Below are positions 18,522 to 27,622 of a DNA stretch of 64,000 bases, piece by piece. The stretch spans positions 62,001 to 126,000 of the forward strand of contig NZ_CAUFUE010000006.1 of the NCBI RefSeq assembly GCF_959029255.1, given 5' to 3'. Positions within the stretch are counted from its first letter, which is position 1; each line of letters opens with the position of its first letter. The stretch comes from an uncultured Bacteroides sp. GTDB taxonomy: Bacteria > Bacteroidota > Bacteroidia > Bacteroidales > Bacteroidaceae. Both the position numbers and the translations under genes were made by a program. The notes beneath the pieces were generated by a model, which searched no databases, was not told the DNA's origin, and worked only from the letters and a program-made list of their open reading frames with translations.

Positions 18522-21086
18522 TTAGTAAGTTTCACGTATATGTTTTATTATGATTTCCGGTTTATCCCCCTTCCTGAGTTCCGGTGAAGTTATCGTTATC
18601 TTCTTCGTCTCACCCGGCAACAAATCAAAGAAGTTATCACTGAAACGCGCACCTTGGATGGGTATCTGCACAAATACATCTTTAGCCAACCGGCGGGAAT
18701 CCAATGTCACTTCACAACGGCCATCCTGCAACTTCACCGTATATTTTACAGCAGTCTCCGGCAATTTCAGTTCTTTGGTAGGAACGAAGAAGTGAACTCT
18801 CCGCGCTATCTCGTGTCCGGATTTATCATTCAGCGTCAATAGCAGGAAACACTCTTTACGCTGATTTTCATCAGCCCATTCGTCCAAAGCCCTGCCGAAT
18901 ACCTTTTCCGAAGCATTGGCAGGCGCATGAACGGATACTTTCCGCTTGTCAAGCCTCTTTCCATTAAAATCGACCAACTGCATGGTAAGCGTCAAGTCGG
19001 AAATAGATTGCAATTTATCGGAAATCAGATAAATATTCAAATTACCGTCTTCATGCACCGCATTTATAAGCAATGGTTCAAAAGCACGCTTCGCCTGATA
19101 ATGCAATGCCTTCCAGTTTCCATAGTAATCAATCCCCGACCAGGAAACCACGGGCCAACTGTCATTGAGCTGCCAGTAGAGCGTCCCCATACAATAAGGA
19201 CGATTGCGGCGGTGTGCTTCCAGGCAATATCTTATCCCTTGCCCTTGCAATACCAGCCCTACGTAAACAAAATCTTCAAATTTCTCGGGAACGATGAAAT
19301 CACGTTCCATATAAGTATGTATCAGGTTGTTTCCGATGCTACTCTTCTGATGCGCATTCATCACCTCCGATTCTATCTCATAATCTTCCGGGGCCGCAAA
19401 CGTGGCAATCGTCTTCATTTCAGGGAAAGACTGGAAACCGAATTCACTGATGAACCGCCCCAGTTCCGTATCGGACGACTCAAATGTCTTTTTACCATAC
19501 CATATCCCCCAATTATGACTGTCACCGGTTCCCCATGAATCCGGACGTCCCCAATTGGCAAAGTAAGGAGAAGAATGTACATAAAAGCGACCGCTATCCA
19601 GTTCCTCTACTTTAGCCGGCAGCAATTCCCTGAACAGCTTATCATAATCACGGTAGAGTTGTTCGTAGGTTTCTTTTGTATAGCGCGACTGCCATCCCCA
19701 ATATTTCAACCCTTCCAGAATTTCATTATTACCACACCACATAGCAAGGCAGGCATGATTGCGCAAACGCTTGATATTGTACTCGGCTTCCTGCGAAACA
19801 CGTTTCAGGAAAGTAGGGTCGGCGGGATATGCCGTACAAGCAAACATAAAGTCCTGCCATACCAGAATACCATTTTCATCGGCAAGCTCATAAAAGCGAT
19901 CATCCTCATACGTACCACCGCCCCAAACACGAATCACATTCATGTTCGCCTCTTTGATGTCACGGAACAAGGTTTGATAGCGTTCAGTAGTCATAGCAGG
20001 CAACAAAGCGTCATTCGGAATAAAATTAGCTCCCTTGGCAAACATCGGAATGCCGTTCACCTCAAAATAATAGGACTCTCCATATTTATCCTTTTCGTTC
20101 ACTAAGCGAACCGTGCGCAAGCCAATGCGATGATGCTTCTCCGCAATCACCTTGCCACCACAAACCACTTGTGCCGAGAAATCATATAATGCAGGCTCTC
20201 CCCAGCCATTCGGCATCCAACGCACAGGTCTCTCTACCGTCACCGGGAGGTTTATATAATTCTTTCCGGGAGATAAGGCCACAGTTTGTTTAACCGTTCC
20301 GCTGTCTCCATCTTTTAAGGAATAAGAAGCCAACACTTCAGCCATTTCCTCCTTACCGGACACATTATTTATTTCCAATTCATTAGAGAGAAGCGCTTTT
20401 TCATCTGTCAACGAAAGTTGTTTTACGTGATAATCATCAATTGTTGCTATATCATAAAACTTCAAAGTGACAGGACGCCAGATACCACTGGTCACCATAC
20501 GTATTCCCCAGTCCCATCCATAGCTATAGGGAGCCTTACGTGTAAAGATACTCAAGTGCTTGTCATGGTGGTCGTTGTCCGCCGGATAGTCAAAACCGTT
20601 GGATTCCCATTGGGAAAGAGTCTGCTTGATTGGGGAGTGAAAAAGAATATGCAATCTGTTTTCTCCCACCCGCAATACTTCTTTTACAGGAACGGAATAT
20701 GCTACAAACATATTATCGGACTGCAACAATAACGAACCGTTCAAAAAAACATCGGCATAAGTATCCAATCCTTCAAAAGTAATTTGAGCCGCCCCTCGGG
20801 ACAGTTGTTCGGGAGTAACGAGAAATGTTGTTTTATATTCCCAATCTTCATTTTCCACCCATTGAATTTTCTTTTCATTGGTGCCATAAAAAGGATCGGG
20901 TAATAATTTATGGCGCAACAAATCCTGATGCACCGTTCCCGGTACAACAGCCGGGCGCCAATTATCTGTACCAACCTGAGCAAATATCCACCCTTCATCC
21001 AAGGGTAATATTTCCGAATTATCCTTTACCTGTCCGTATAAAAAGCTGGAACAAGAGATAAGCCCACATAGGATTTCTTTTTTCAT
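18522..21086 (-). CDS. GH2 beta-mannosidase, exported
   Basis: The 854-residue product has a short signal peptide (MKKEILCGLISCSSFLYG). The beta-mannosidase form of GH2 is shown by VPGTVHQDLL and DPFYGTNEKKIQWVENEDWEY near the N-terminus. The acid/base Glu is in MWCGNNEILEG (about residue 451) and the nucleophile Glu in SEFGFQSFPEM (about 546). It resembles the characterised BtMan2A type (established family knowledge). It would cut the Man-beta-1,4-GlcNAc core after the GH92 enzymes have removed alpha-mannose. It is the first gene of the glycosidase operon and follows a canonical -7 box. Confidence 0.93.
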   Translation of the reverse strand: MKKEILCGLISCSSFLYGQVKDNSEILPLDEGWIFAQVGTDNWRPAVVPGTVHQDLLRHKLLPDPFYGTNEKKIQWVENEDWEYKTTFLVTPEQLSRGAAQITFEGLDTYADVFLNGSLLLQSDNMFVAYSVPVKEVLRVGENRLHILFHSPIKQTLSQWESNGFDYPADNDHHDKHLSIFTRKAPYSYGWDWGIRMVTSGIWRPVTLKFYDIATIDDYHVKQLSLTDEKALLSNELEINNVSGKEEMAEVLASYSLKDGDSGTVKQTVALSPGKNYINLPVTVERPVRWMPNGWGEPALYDFSAQVVCGGKVIAEKHHRIGLRTVRLVNEKDKYGESYYFEVNGIPMFAKGANFIPNDALLPAMTTERYQTLFRDIKEANMNVIRVWGGGTYEDDRFYELADENGILVWQDFMFACTAYPADPTFLKRVSQEAEYNIKRLRNHACLAMWCGNNEILEGLKYWGWQSRYTKETYEQLYRDYDKLFRELLPAKVEELDSGRFYVHSSPYFANWGRPDSWGTGDSHNWGIWYGKKTFESSDTELGRFISEFGFQSFPEMKTIATFAAPEDYEIESEVMNAHQKSSIGNNLIHTYMERDFIVPEKFEDFVYVGLVLQGQGIRYCLEAHRRNRPYCMGTLYWQLNDSWPVVSWSGIDYYGNWKALHYQAKRAFEPLLINAVHEDGNLNIYLISDKLQSISDLTLTMQLVDFNGKRLDKRKVSVHAPANASEKVFGRALDEWADENQRKECFLLLTLNDKSGHEIARRVHFFVPTKELKLPETAVKYTVKLQDGRCEVTLDSRRLAKDVFVQIPIQGARFSDNFFDLLPGETKKITITSPELRKGDKPEIIIKHIRETY

Positions 21087-21111
21087 AGACTATATTTTAA
21101 GGAAATAATGA

Positions 21112-21119
21112 CAAATATA
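21112..21119 (-). promoter_or_regulatory. -7 box of the glycosidase operon
   Basis: Reverse-strand TATATTTG is an exact TAnnTTTG match, 26-33 bp before the beta-mannosidase ATG. No clear TTTG is seen 19-21 bp upstream. It supports separate transcription of the glycosidase genes downstream of the M60 terminator. Confidence 0.5.
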
Positions 21120-21235
21120 GTCCATTTTTACGAATTAATAATATTAAAGCGCCACATTTTATAAATTTATCAATATATGCAACAGAAATAGCCCTCCTTT
21201 TTTAAATAAAATCTCAAAGACTAGAAAGAAAAAAA

Positions 21236-21288
21236 GCAGGAACTCCCTTTCCGTCTGTGTCCTGAATACGGAAAAGAGAAGTTCCTGC
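21236..21288 (-). terminator. Terminator after the M60 gene
   Basis: The outer stem GCAGGAACT (21236-21244) pairs with 21280-21288, and the inner stem TTTCCGT (21248-21254) with 21268-21274. On the reverse strand it is followed by a run of seven T. It ends the leftward sigma-linked operon before the glycosidase operon begins. Confidence 0.75.
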
Positions 21289-21383
21289 CGGAATACCATA
21301 CTGAAAACTATAAAATCAATCTTATGTCATTAGAGATTTAGTTTGAATTTAAACCTTTTCATAAGGTGTTATGTAACATATAT

Positions 21384-24287
21384 CTATTTTGTTTGCATCT
21401 CCTTGCGTTCACCGTCGGCCTGAACGGCATACAGTTTAGCTCCATCCAGAGATACATTTGATGGCACATCGAAGTTGAATGTGTTGGCAAAGAAGATTAT
21501 ATTTCCGTCTTTGCGCCACTCAAAGGCTACTGCTTGTTCGCCGTCCGTCACCTGCACCGATTTACCGGACAAGGTGTAAGAAGGTGTTTTCGTAATCTTC
21601 ATGTTTTCCTTGAATTGCGTGAAGTAACCAACATCTCCCGACTCTCTGGAACGATAATCGTTGGCATCGGTAAAGTCTGAATTCTTGCGGTCTTCAATGT
21701 ATTGGAAAGCATGCTTGGGCTTCGAGAACTGACTCATGAAACTCTTTGTCTCCTCAATCATGACATCCGTCACTTTATAGTGGAAATCACCATACTGGTT
21801 CATATCCACATCCACCGGTTCAAAGAATCCCCATTGCTCAAAGAAGTCGGTTAAGTTCTCACCAGCAGCTTTAGATGCCATCTCGGCAAATAGCATCTGC
21901 CTGCGTCCTGGATCACTTTCGGAAATACGGTTACCATTTTCGCGCATCAGTTTGAACAACGTTTGCCAAAAATCCTTCTTGAATCCGCAACGATGGTAGT
22001 AAGTCCAAAGTTGCCAATTCATGCGCATGTGTATTTCCGTATCTTCGTTTTGATGTGTAGCGGAACCCATAGTCAGCCAAGGACGATGGTTGATGCCATC
22101 ACCACTATCAGCAAAGCGTGATTGCGCTAAACGGCATAAACCATACCCACGAGATTTATACTTGCCAAGCTGATAAATGATATAGTTGGAGAACAAGTTG
22201 TTGGATGACTCGGTAGAGCCGGGCCAGTTAATGGCTTTCTGATGCACATGCCCTATTTCATGGGCAGGTCCCCACGCATTGTCCTCAATACCCATCACTT
22301 TGTCATACAGCAAGATATTATCTAAATAAGTGTATACAAATGCCACCTGATAGTCCGAAGCCCACATATAGCCCACTTCGGGTGAAAAGGCAAACATGTG
22401 ATTATTTACCTGAGAGGGGCGAACGTCGTCAATACCCATCAACTCCTGCTGCCATCCCACAATATTGTCCCACAAATGGATGGCGGACAATATCTCATTA
22501 GGAATAAATTCCAACATCTTCTCCCGGTGGAAGTAAAACATAATCTTCTCTCCACGCACACAGAAATACTTATAGGTAGCCTTTTTCAGTAATTCCGCAT
22601 ACTTGGCATCAGATTGGTGCTCTTTCAAATCAAAGAAACCGTTTACCATTCCGCTTCCCGTAGGAATGTGTATGCAAATAGACTTGTTTGCAGGATCGGA
22701 AGGATTGGCAGTATACATGATGAACAACATACCGTCATGGTCAAGCTTGATTTTGTTGACACCTGTCTCCAAAAAATACATATCCCCGTGAGGTGCAACC
22801 TGATATCCGCCATTCTCCGAACTGTTCCAGTTTTCATAGATACACTGCACACTGATGGAATGCCCGTAAGTATCACCTACCAACAAGATGATTTCATCAC
22901 CTTTCTTGCCATAAATACCCGTCACATTGTCCAAGTCGCTATAGCGATTGGTCATCAACTTCTCCGCCCACTCTTCCACATCACTATAGGGGGCATACTT
23001 ACGTACACGGAAGTTTTGCTCCCATTCGTCCAAAGTTCCATTCCTCATCTGTAGCGCCAGATTGGTGAAGAATCCCGGCAAGGCCTGAATATCCTCATCG
23101 GTAACATCGTCACGCAGTTCGCAACAAGTGATGTCCTTGAACACAGTCAGCAACTGGCGATTGATTGTCTTATCCATATTTTTACGGTAAAACTCCATTT
23201 CTTTACACGCCACGAAACCATTCGAGCCATTCTCTATTTCCAGTTTAATACGGGTAGCCTTCACCAATGGCTTGTTCAGGGTTATTTTGCCGGTAGCACC
23301 ACTTTCATTCAAGTCGTACTCTCCGTCAAGTTGATATTCCGTGTTTGTTCCGTTAGCGGTATAAAGCTTAAATTTTCCGATATTTCCATTTCCATTGTCA
23401 TTCGGATAATAGATGATATAGTCTATATCTTCTTTTCCATCAAAATCATATTCCAATGTTACCGGAAATACAGTTGCAGGATTATCGCTAGACCATGGAG
23501 AATGATAAGGTTCTCCTGTCAGATTTCCATCAAATGTGCGTTCAATGTCACTGCCATCGTGGTGTTGGTTATCCTTGCCAGCGACAGGTTTCACTTTGAT
23601 GTCACCTTCCACCACTACATCACCTGCATCGGTAGAACGTTTTTTCTGCCGGATATTCAACGTGGCAGTCGGCTCTTCTTTACCTTTGCGCTTCACCACC
23701 ACGGTGCTATTGCGAGGTTCGGTCAATGGATTGTTACCAATGTGGAGCACATAGTCGTAAGTCACCATCGCGCGTGTATCGGTAGGTGCATCTATGCCTA
23801 TCCATTCTTTATCAGCTTCGGGTATTACGATTTCAATTTCGTTTTTAGAGATATTCGTCGTTATTTTCAATTCCACATCTTTGGCGGTGGATGCCATTTC
23901 ATTTAGATTTTCAGGGTTCAAAAGAATTGCGGGAGCGGCGCCCAGTTGTTTCACCGTAATCGTTTGTTCGGCTACTCCGGGTGCCTTTAAAGTTAAAATT
24001 GCTTCTCGTACGTTTATTTCATCGTTTTCTTTCAAAGAGAGGTGGAACATCTGTATATTACTGCTGATGCGTTCCACAGTGCACCAGTCTTTACTGTCGG
24101 ACTGAATAACCCAGTCACTACAGTTTGTCTCAATGCTAACGTTGGCAGTCTGCGCCTTTTGGCTATAATTCAGAACCTTCACGTCATCGGGGATTCTAAA
24201 AAATGGGATCTGATTATTATCATCATCCGAAGAACACCCCAAAAGCATCATCATAAAAGGCAAGAATAAACAAAATAAGTTTTTCAT
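21384..24287 (-). CDS. M60-type (PF13402) mucin-targeting metalloprotease, surface lipoprotein
   Basis: This 967-residue lipoprotein (FMMMLLGCSSDDD) begins with a BACON domain (about 35-125). A second BACON-like domain (about 125-220) follows, then an F5/8-type carbohydrate-binding domain (about 225-370). The gluzincin catalytic domain carries the zinc motif HEIGHVHQ (about residue 675). Family knowledge: M60-like proteases, including B. thetaiotaomicron BT4244, cleave mucin-type O-glycoproteins. The SusD-SusC-FecR neighbours match that setting. A hairpin at 24325 separates it from the gene before and a terminator follows at 21236. It is probably exposed on the cell surface. Confidence 0.92.
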   Translation of the reverse strand: MKNLFCLFLPFMMMLLGCSSDDDNNQIPFFRIPDDVKVLNYSQKAQTANVSIETNCSDWVIQSDSKDWCTVERISSNIQMFHLSLKENDEINVREAILTLKAPGVAEQTITVKQLGAAPAILLNPENLNEMASTAKDVELKITTNISKNEIEIVIPEADKEWIGIDAPTDTRAMVTYDYVLHIGNNPLTEPRNSTVVVKRKGKEEPTATLNIRQKKRSTDAGDVVVEGDIKVKPVAGKDNQHHDGSDIERTFDGNLTGEPYHSPWSSDNPATVFPVTLEYDFDGKEDIDYIIYYPNDNGNGNIGKFKLYTANGTNTEYQLDGEYDLNESGATGKITLNKPLVKATRIKLEIENGSNGFVACKEMEFYRKNMDKTINRQLLTVFKDITCCELRDDVTDEDIQALPGFFTNLALQMRNGTLDEWEQNFRVRKYAPYSDVEEWAEKLMTNRYSDLDNVTGIYGKKGDEIILLVGDTYGHSISVQCIYENWNSSENGGYQVAPHGDMYFLETGVNKIKLDHDGMLFIMYTANPSDPANKSICIHIPTGSGMVNGFFDLKEHQSDAKYAELLKKATYKYFCVRGEKIMFYFHREKMLEFIPNEILSAIHLWDNIVGWQQELMGIDDVRPSQVNNHMFAFSPEVGYMWASDYQVAFVYTYLDNILLYDKVMGIEDNAWGPAHEIGHVHQKAINWPGSTESSNNLFSNYIIYQLGKYKSRGYGLCRLAQSRFADSGDGINHRPWLTMGSATHQNEDTEIHMRMNWQLWTYYHRCGFKKDFWQTLFKLMRENGNRISESDPGRRQMLFAEMASKAAGENLTDFFEQWGFFEPVDVDMNQYGDFHYKVTDVMIEETKSFMSQFSKPKHAFQYIEDRKNSDFTDANDYRSRESGDVGYFTQFKENMKITKTPSYTLSGKSVQVTDGEQAVAFEWRKDGNIIFFANTFNFDVPSNVSLDGAKLYAVQADGERKEMQTK

Positions 24288-24324
24288 AAGCCATACTGTT
24301 TTTTTAAGGTAAGAAGAAAAAGAA

Positions 24325-24360
24325 GGGAGTAATCTTCAAAAAGATCAGAAGATTACTCCC
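24325..24360 (-). terminator. Hairpin between the surface lipoprotein and M60 genes
   Basis: A perfect 13-bp stem GGGAGTAATCTTC (24325-24337) pairs with 24348-24360. On the reverse strand it is followed by the pyrimidine-rich CTTCTTTTTCTTC. It lies inside an apparent operon, so it is probably a partial terminator or an mRNA 3'-end stabiliser for susCD. Confidence 0.6.
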
Positions 24361-24385
24361 CGTGATATAGAGATATAGAATCAGG

Positions 24386-25606
24386 TTATTCTTCAGTTAT
24401 TATTTCGCGAGCCACGATACCAAATTCTGCCATACAAGCGAATGGATCTTCTCCTCCTGCCTGTGAGGTATATTCAGAAAGATAGACAAAAATATAACGG
24501 CCTGCCTTCGGAGTGAACTTTACGGCTTCCTTTTCAGGGGTACCGCTTGGGTAAAGCGTTAACGGTCCGTCATAAACAGCATCTCCCCAATCCTCGCCAT
24601 CTTCACTGATAAAAATCGTTGCATGAGCTGACTGACGATTCGCAACGTTTCTTTGCTGGAACAGGCACTGTTCGATAGATAACGGTTTCTTTATGTCGAC
24701 CTGGAAGTAATGTAACCCTTCGTGCGTATCACCACCATCCCATGAAGAATGCCAATAAGTAGTGGGATCTCCATCCAGCATATCTGCAAAATGCCCACCA
24801 CCGTCACCTTCATCGATGTCAGAGCATCCTTCTATCATCCAGTCCTTCCTTGAGCTCTTAGACCAATATTCAACCGTTGCCGGCAAACCTACAAGAACAA
24901 GTTCTGTGAAATCTTTCTTAAATTCTTTTCCGGTTTCTGAATAAGTTCCATAGGTCATGTTATATTCACCTTTATACTTTTTATCTACTACGAATTCCGC
25001 ATGTTTTATCCCTAAATCAAAGTCTTTAGAGAATTGAACAGACGGGTCTTCTCTATTCGTAAAAAGAAAACGTACACCTTTGGTAGCAGTACCGGATTTA
25101 TAAGGCACTTCTCTCCATTCTAAACGAATTTTATACTCCAATCCACCTACCGCTGTGACAGCAAATATTGAGTCCGGTTCGCCAAGTTTATAGTCAAGTG
25201 GAGTTACTTTACGCATGCCCAAATCAATATTTTTATTTTCATTATTGAAAGCGGAGAAATGCAATGTGTATTCCTGATTTACCAAGTTAGTAATAGTGAC
25301 AGAAGCCGCTTCATTAGCTTCCTCATCCTTCACCAAGCTACTGTTGTAACGGCTTACATTATAACTACAAATCATACCATCTTGATTTTCAAATTCAATA
25401 TGCAAAAAAACAAAGTTCGTATCTGCGGGATTAGGAGTCCATTCTACTTCTACCCCCCCATAAATTGGAGTTAGTACTATGTCTTGTTCGATATTTATCG
25501 CTTGGGGCTTATTCGGAAAATCATCATCATCCGAACATCCGATAAATGTTGCTCCGGTAATTATTACCACTACCAGCATCCATATTATATAAATATATTT
25601 TTTCAT
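24386..25606 (-). CDS. Surface glycan-binding lipoprotein with C-terminal F5/8-type domain
   Basis: This 406-residue lipoprotein (ITGATFIGCSDDDD) has fibronectin/Ig-like N-terminal domains (about 35-240; GGVEVEWTPNP, YKIRLEWREVP). The C-terminal galactose-binding-like domain (about 250-400) contains DMLDGDPTTYWHSSW and YFQVDIKKPL. It lies 30 nt after susD in the position of a surface glycan-binding protein. DUF5000-type family names fit, but the exact Pfam assignment was not checked. No catalytic residues are apparent. It probably binds host glycan and feeds the SusC/SusD pair. Confidence 0.75.
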   Translation of the reverse strand: MKKYIYIIWMLVVVIITGATFIGCSDDDDFPNKPQAINIEQDIVLTPIYGGVEVEWTPNPADTNFVFLHIEFENQDGMICSYNVSRYNSSLVKDEEANEAASVTITNLVNQEYTLHFSAFNNENKNIDLGMRKVTPLDYKLGEPDSIFAVTAVGGLEYKIRLEWREVPYKSGTATKGVRFLFTNREDPSVQFSKDFDLGIKHAEFVVDKKYKGEYNMTYGTYSETGKEFKKDFTELVLVGLPATVEYWSKSSRKDWMIEGCSDIDEGDGGGHFADMLDGDPTTYWHSSWDGGDTHEGLHYFQVDIKKPLSIEQCLFQQRNVANRQSAHATIFISEDGEDWGDAVYDGPLTLYPSGTPEKEAVKFTPKAGRYIFVYLSEYTSQAGGEDPFACMAEFGIVAREIITEE

Positions 25607-25636
25607 GATATTCTTATACTTAAAAATGTTCTATTA

Positions 25637-27586
25637 TTAATATCCCGGGCACTGAATCATCGTATCACTCTTATCTACTTCGTTAAAATACAACGGACTC
25701 AAATAAGAACGATCATTCCATTTCACATTTTCATATCTAACAATTGTTGTCTCTTGATTGAAGTTTGTCACTGAAGGATCTTTTGTAGTTCCAACATTCA
25801 GTCCCGTATAAGGGCCGGCAAAATACCTCTTGCCTTCCAACCAACGACGTACATCGTAATAACGAATGCCTTCACCATAGAATTCAACAAAACGCTCACT
25901 ACGCACCCAATCTGTGGCAGTCTTAGACGATGTTATGTCTGATGCTTTCAGTTCAGGAATACCTGCTCGTTTACGCACAGGATTGATAGCATTCAAAAAT
26001 GCATCCGTATGTCCTAATGCAGCTTCGCATTCAGCCAAATTTAAATAAAGCTCAGCCATACGAATCAACGGGCGTGGAGCCGTATTATCACCACTATTAT
26101 CTCCATTCTGGGTGAAAGACAATGCCGGATGTACCCACTTCTGACAGAGATAACCGGTGTAGCTATAGTCTTGTTCTCCCTTATATCCTTGATACTCACT
26201 GTACCGCATATAGCAGATAAATGGATTTTGTTCAGATACTAAATGTACACCGTACTCTCCACCGTTAAATGCTATCCATGCATAAAATCGTGGTTCACGC
26301 ATTGTATTCAGTTTGATGACTTCATCAGCATCCAACCAACCACCAAAAGAAGGTTCGTTCTCCAAAATGTCCTCACCAGCAAGCTTATAATATTCATCCT
26401 TACTATAGAATTCGCTATCTTCTTCCGGTAATTTTCCATTTTTGGTATAGAACTGTTTGATAGCGTTCAACGTAGGTGCTACCCCACCCCATCCGGTTGT
26501 CCAGGTTCCATCTGCTTTCTTAATGATGTTTCGAGGTAAACTTGCAAACAGTGTACTACTTTGATCAGCAAGCCCCCAAACTTGTTCTTGACAATTGGCT
26601 TTAGAATTAGGTCGTGACATCACGGCATAACGCATACGAAGTACATACTTCATAAACTCTTTTTGATTTTCAGGAACATCCTTCAGTTCATCAAAATCAC
26701 TCTTTTCATAGAGTTCCAAACCTTGTTTTTTTGCAAAAGTCAACGCTTCTTCACATGCCTCGCGAGCATCTTTCCATTTTTGTTCCGAGTAAACAGGATT
26801 TACCAGTTGCTTACCATATCCCGGAGTTTCCCAACCGCCTTTACCGTTTTCCCACTTCATTGTACCTGACTCATACATTGTATTTCCATTCCATTGAGGA
26901 GATGCGGCAGTCAACAATACACGTGCTTTGATAGCTTTGGCAATCACTTTGTCGGCACGTCCCCAATCACCGCCCGTATATCTATCCGGTAGATCGGGTA
27001 TTGCTTCGTTGTCAAGTTTATCGACAATAAATTTCACCACAGCATCAAAATGTGAACGTCCCGGTACTTCATTTGCCATAGTACCGACATCATAAGCATG
27101 ATCAATAATAGGACATGGACCATATTTACGTAAAACCATAAAATGATAGTAAGCAATCAAGAATTGAGCCTCTGCCGACCAGGTTTTTCTCTCATCATCT
27201 GTCAGTCCCGGAGCTGTCTTCACTGCATCCAAGAAGAGATAACAGGTACGAATGCCATCGTAGCCACAATTACGCCAAAACCAATTACCACCATCATCCG
27301 AAGAACGCTGGTCGTTCTGAATTTGATAAGCGGTACTATTCCAATGCGGAGGCAACACATACTCATCCGTAGAAGCAACATCTTCATTCATATAGTTTAC
27401 CGGATTCCAGTTGTTCAAATCTGAATAGCAAGAATAAAGATAGCCCAAGGTCAACTCCTTCTTGCGAGTTGCATCTTCTATGGTAGCTTGCTCGGCCGGC
27501 ACTACATTCAGATAATCGCAGGAAGTGAGTCCCGTCATCATTAATGCCGAGCATAATATCAATTTGTTGAATATATTATGTTTCAT
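25637..27586 (-). CDS. SusD-like surface glycan-binding lipoprotein (second pair)
   Basis: This 649-residue lipoprotein (ALMMTGLTSCDYLNVVP) has the RagB/SusD helical fold. Typical features are the TPR-like N-terminal half (FLIAYYHFMVLRKYGPCPI) and the C-terminal RSERFVEFYGEGIRYYDVRRW block. It lies 36 nt downstream of the STN-type susC and would act as its lid. Confidence 0.95.
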   Translation of the reverse strand: MKHNIFNKLILCSALMMTGLTSCDYLNVVPAEQATIEDATRKKELTLGYLYSCYSDLNNWNPVNYMNEDVASTDEYVLPPHWNSTAYQIQNDQRSSDDGGNWFWRNCGYDGIRTCYLFLDAVKTAPGLTDDERKTWSAEAQFLIAYYHFMVLRKYGPCPIIDHAYDVGTMANEVPGRSHFDAVVKFIVDKLDNEAIPDLPDRYTGGDWGRADKVIAKAIKARVLLTAASPQWNGNTMYESGTMKWENGKGGWETPGYGKQLVNPVYSEQKWKDAREACEEALTFAKKQGLELYEKSDFDELKDVPENQKEFMKYVLRMRYAVMSRPNSKANCQEQVWGLADQSSTLFASLPRNIIKKADGTWTTGWGGVAPTLNAIKQFYTKNGKLPEEDSEFYSKDEYYKLAGEDILENEPSFGGWLDADEVIKLNTMREPRFYAWIAFNGGEYGVHLVSEQNPFICYMRYSEYQGYKGEQDYSYTGYLCQKWVHPALSFTQNGDNSGDNTAPRPLIRMAELYLNLAECEAALGHTDAFLNAINPVRKRAGIPELKASDITSSKTATDWVRSERFVEFYGEGIRYYDVRRWLEGKRYFAGPYTGLNVGTTKDPSVTNFNQETTIVRYENVKWNDRSYLSPLYFNEVDKSDTMIQCPGY

Positions 27587-27622
27587 TATTTATTTATTTT
27601 ATAATAACGATTTAAGATTAAA

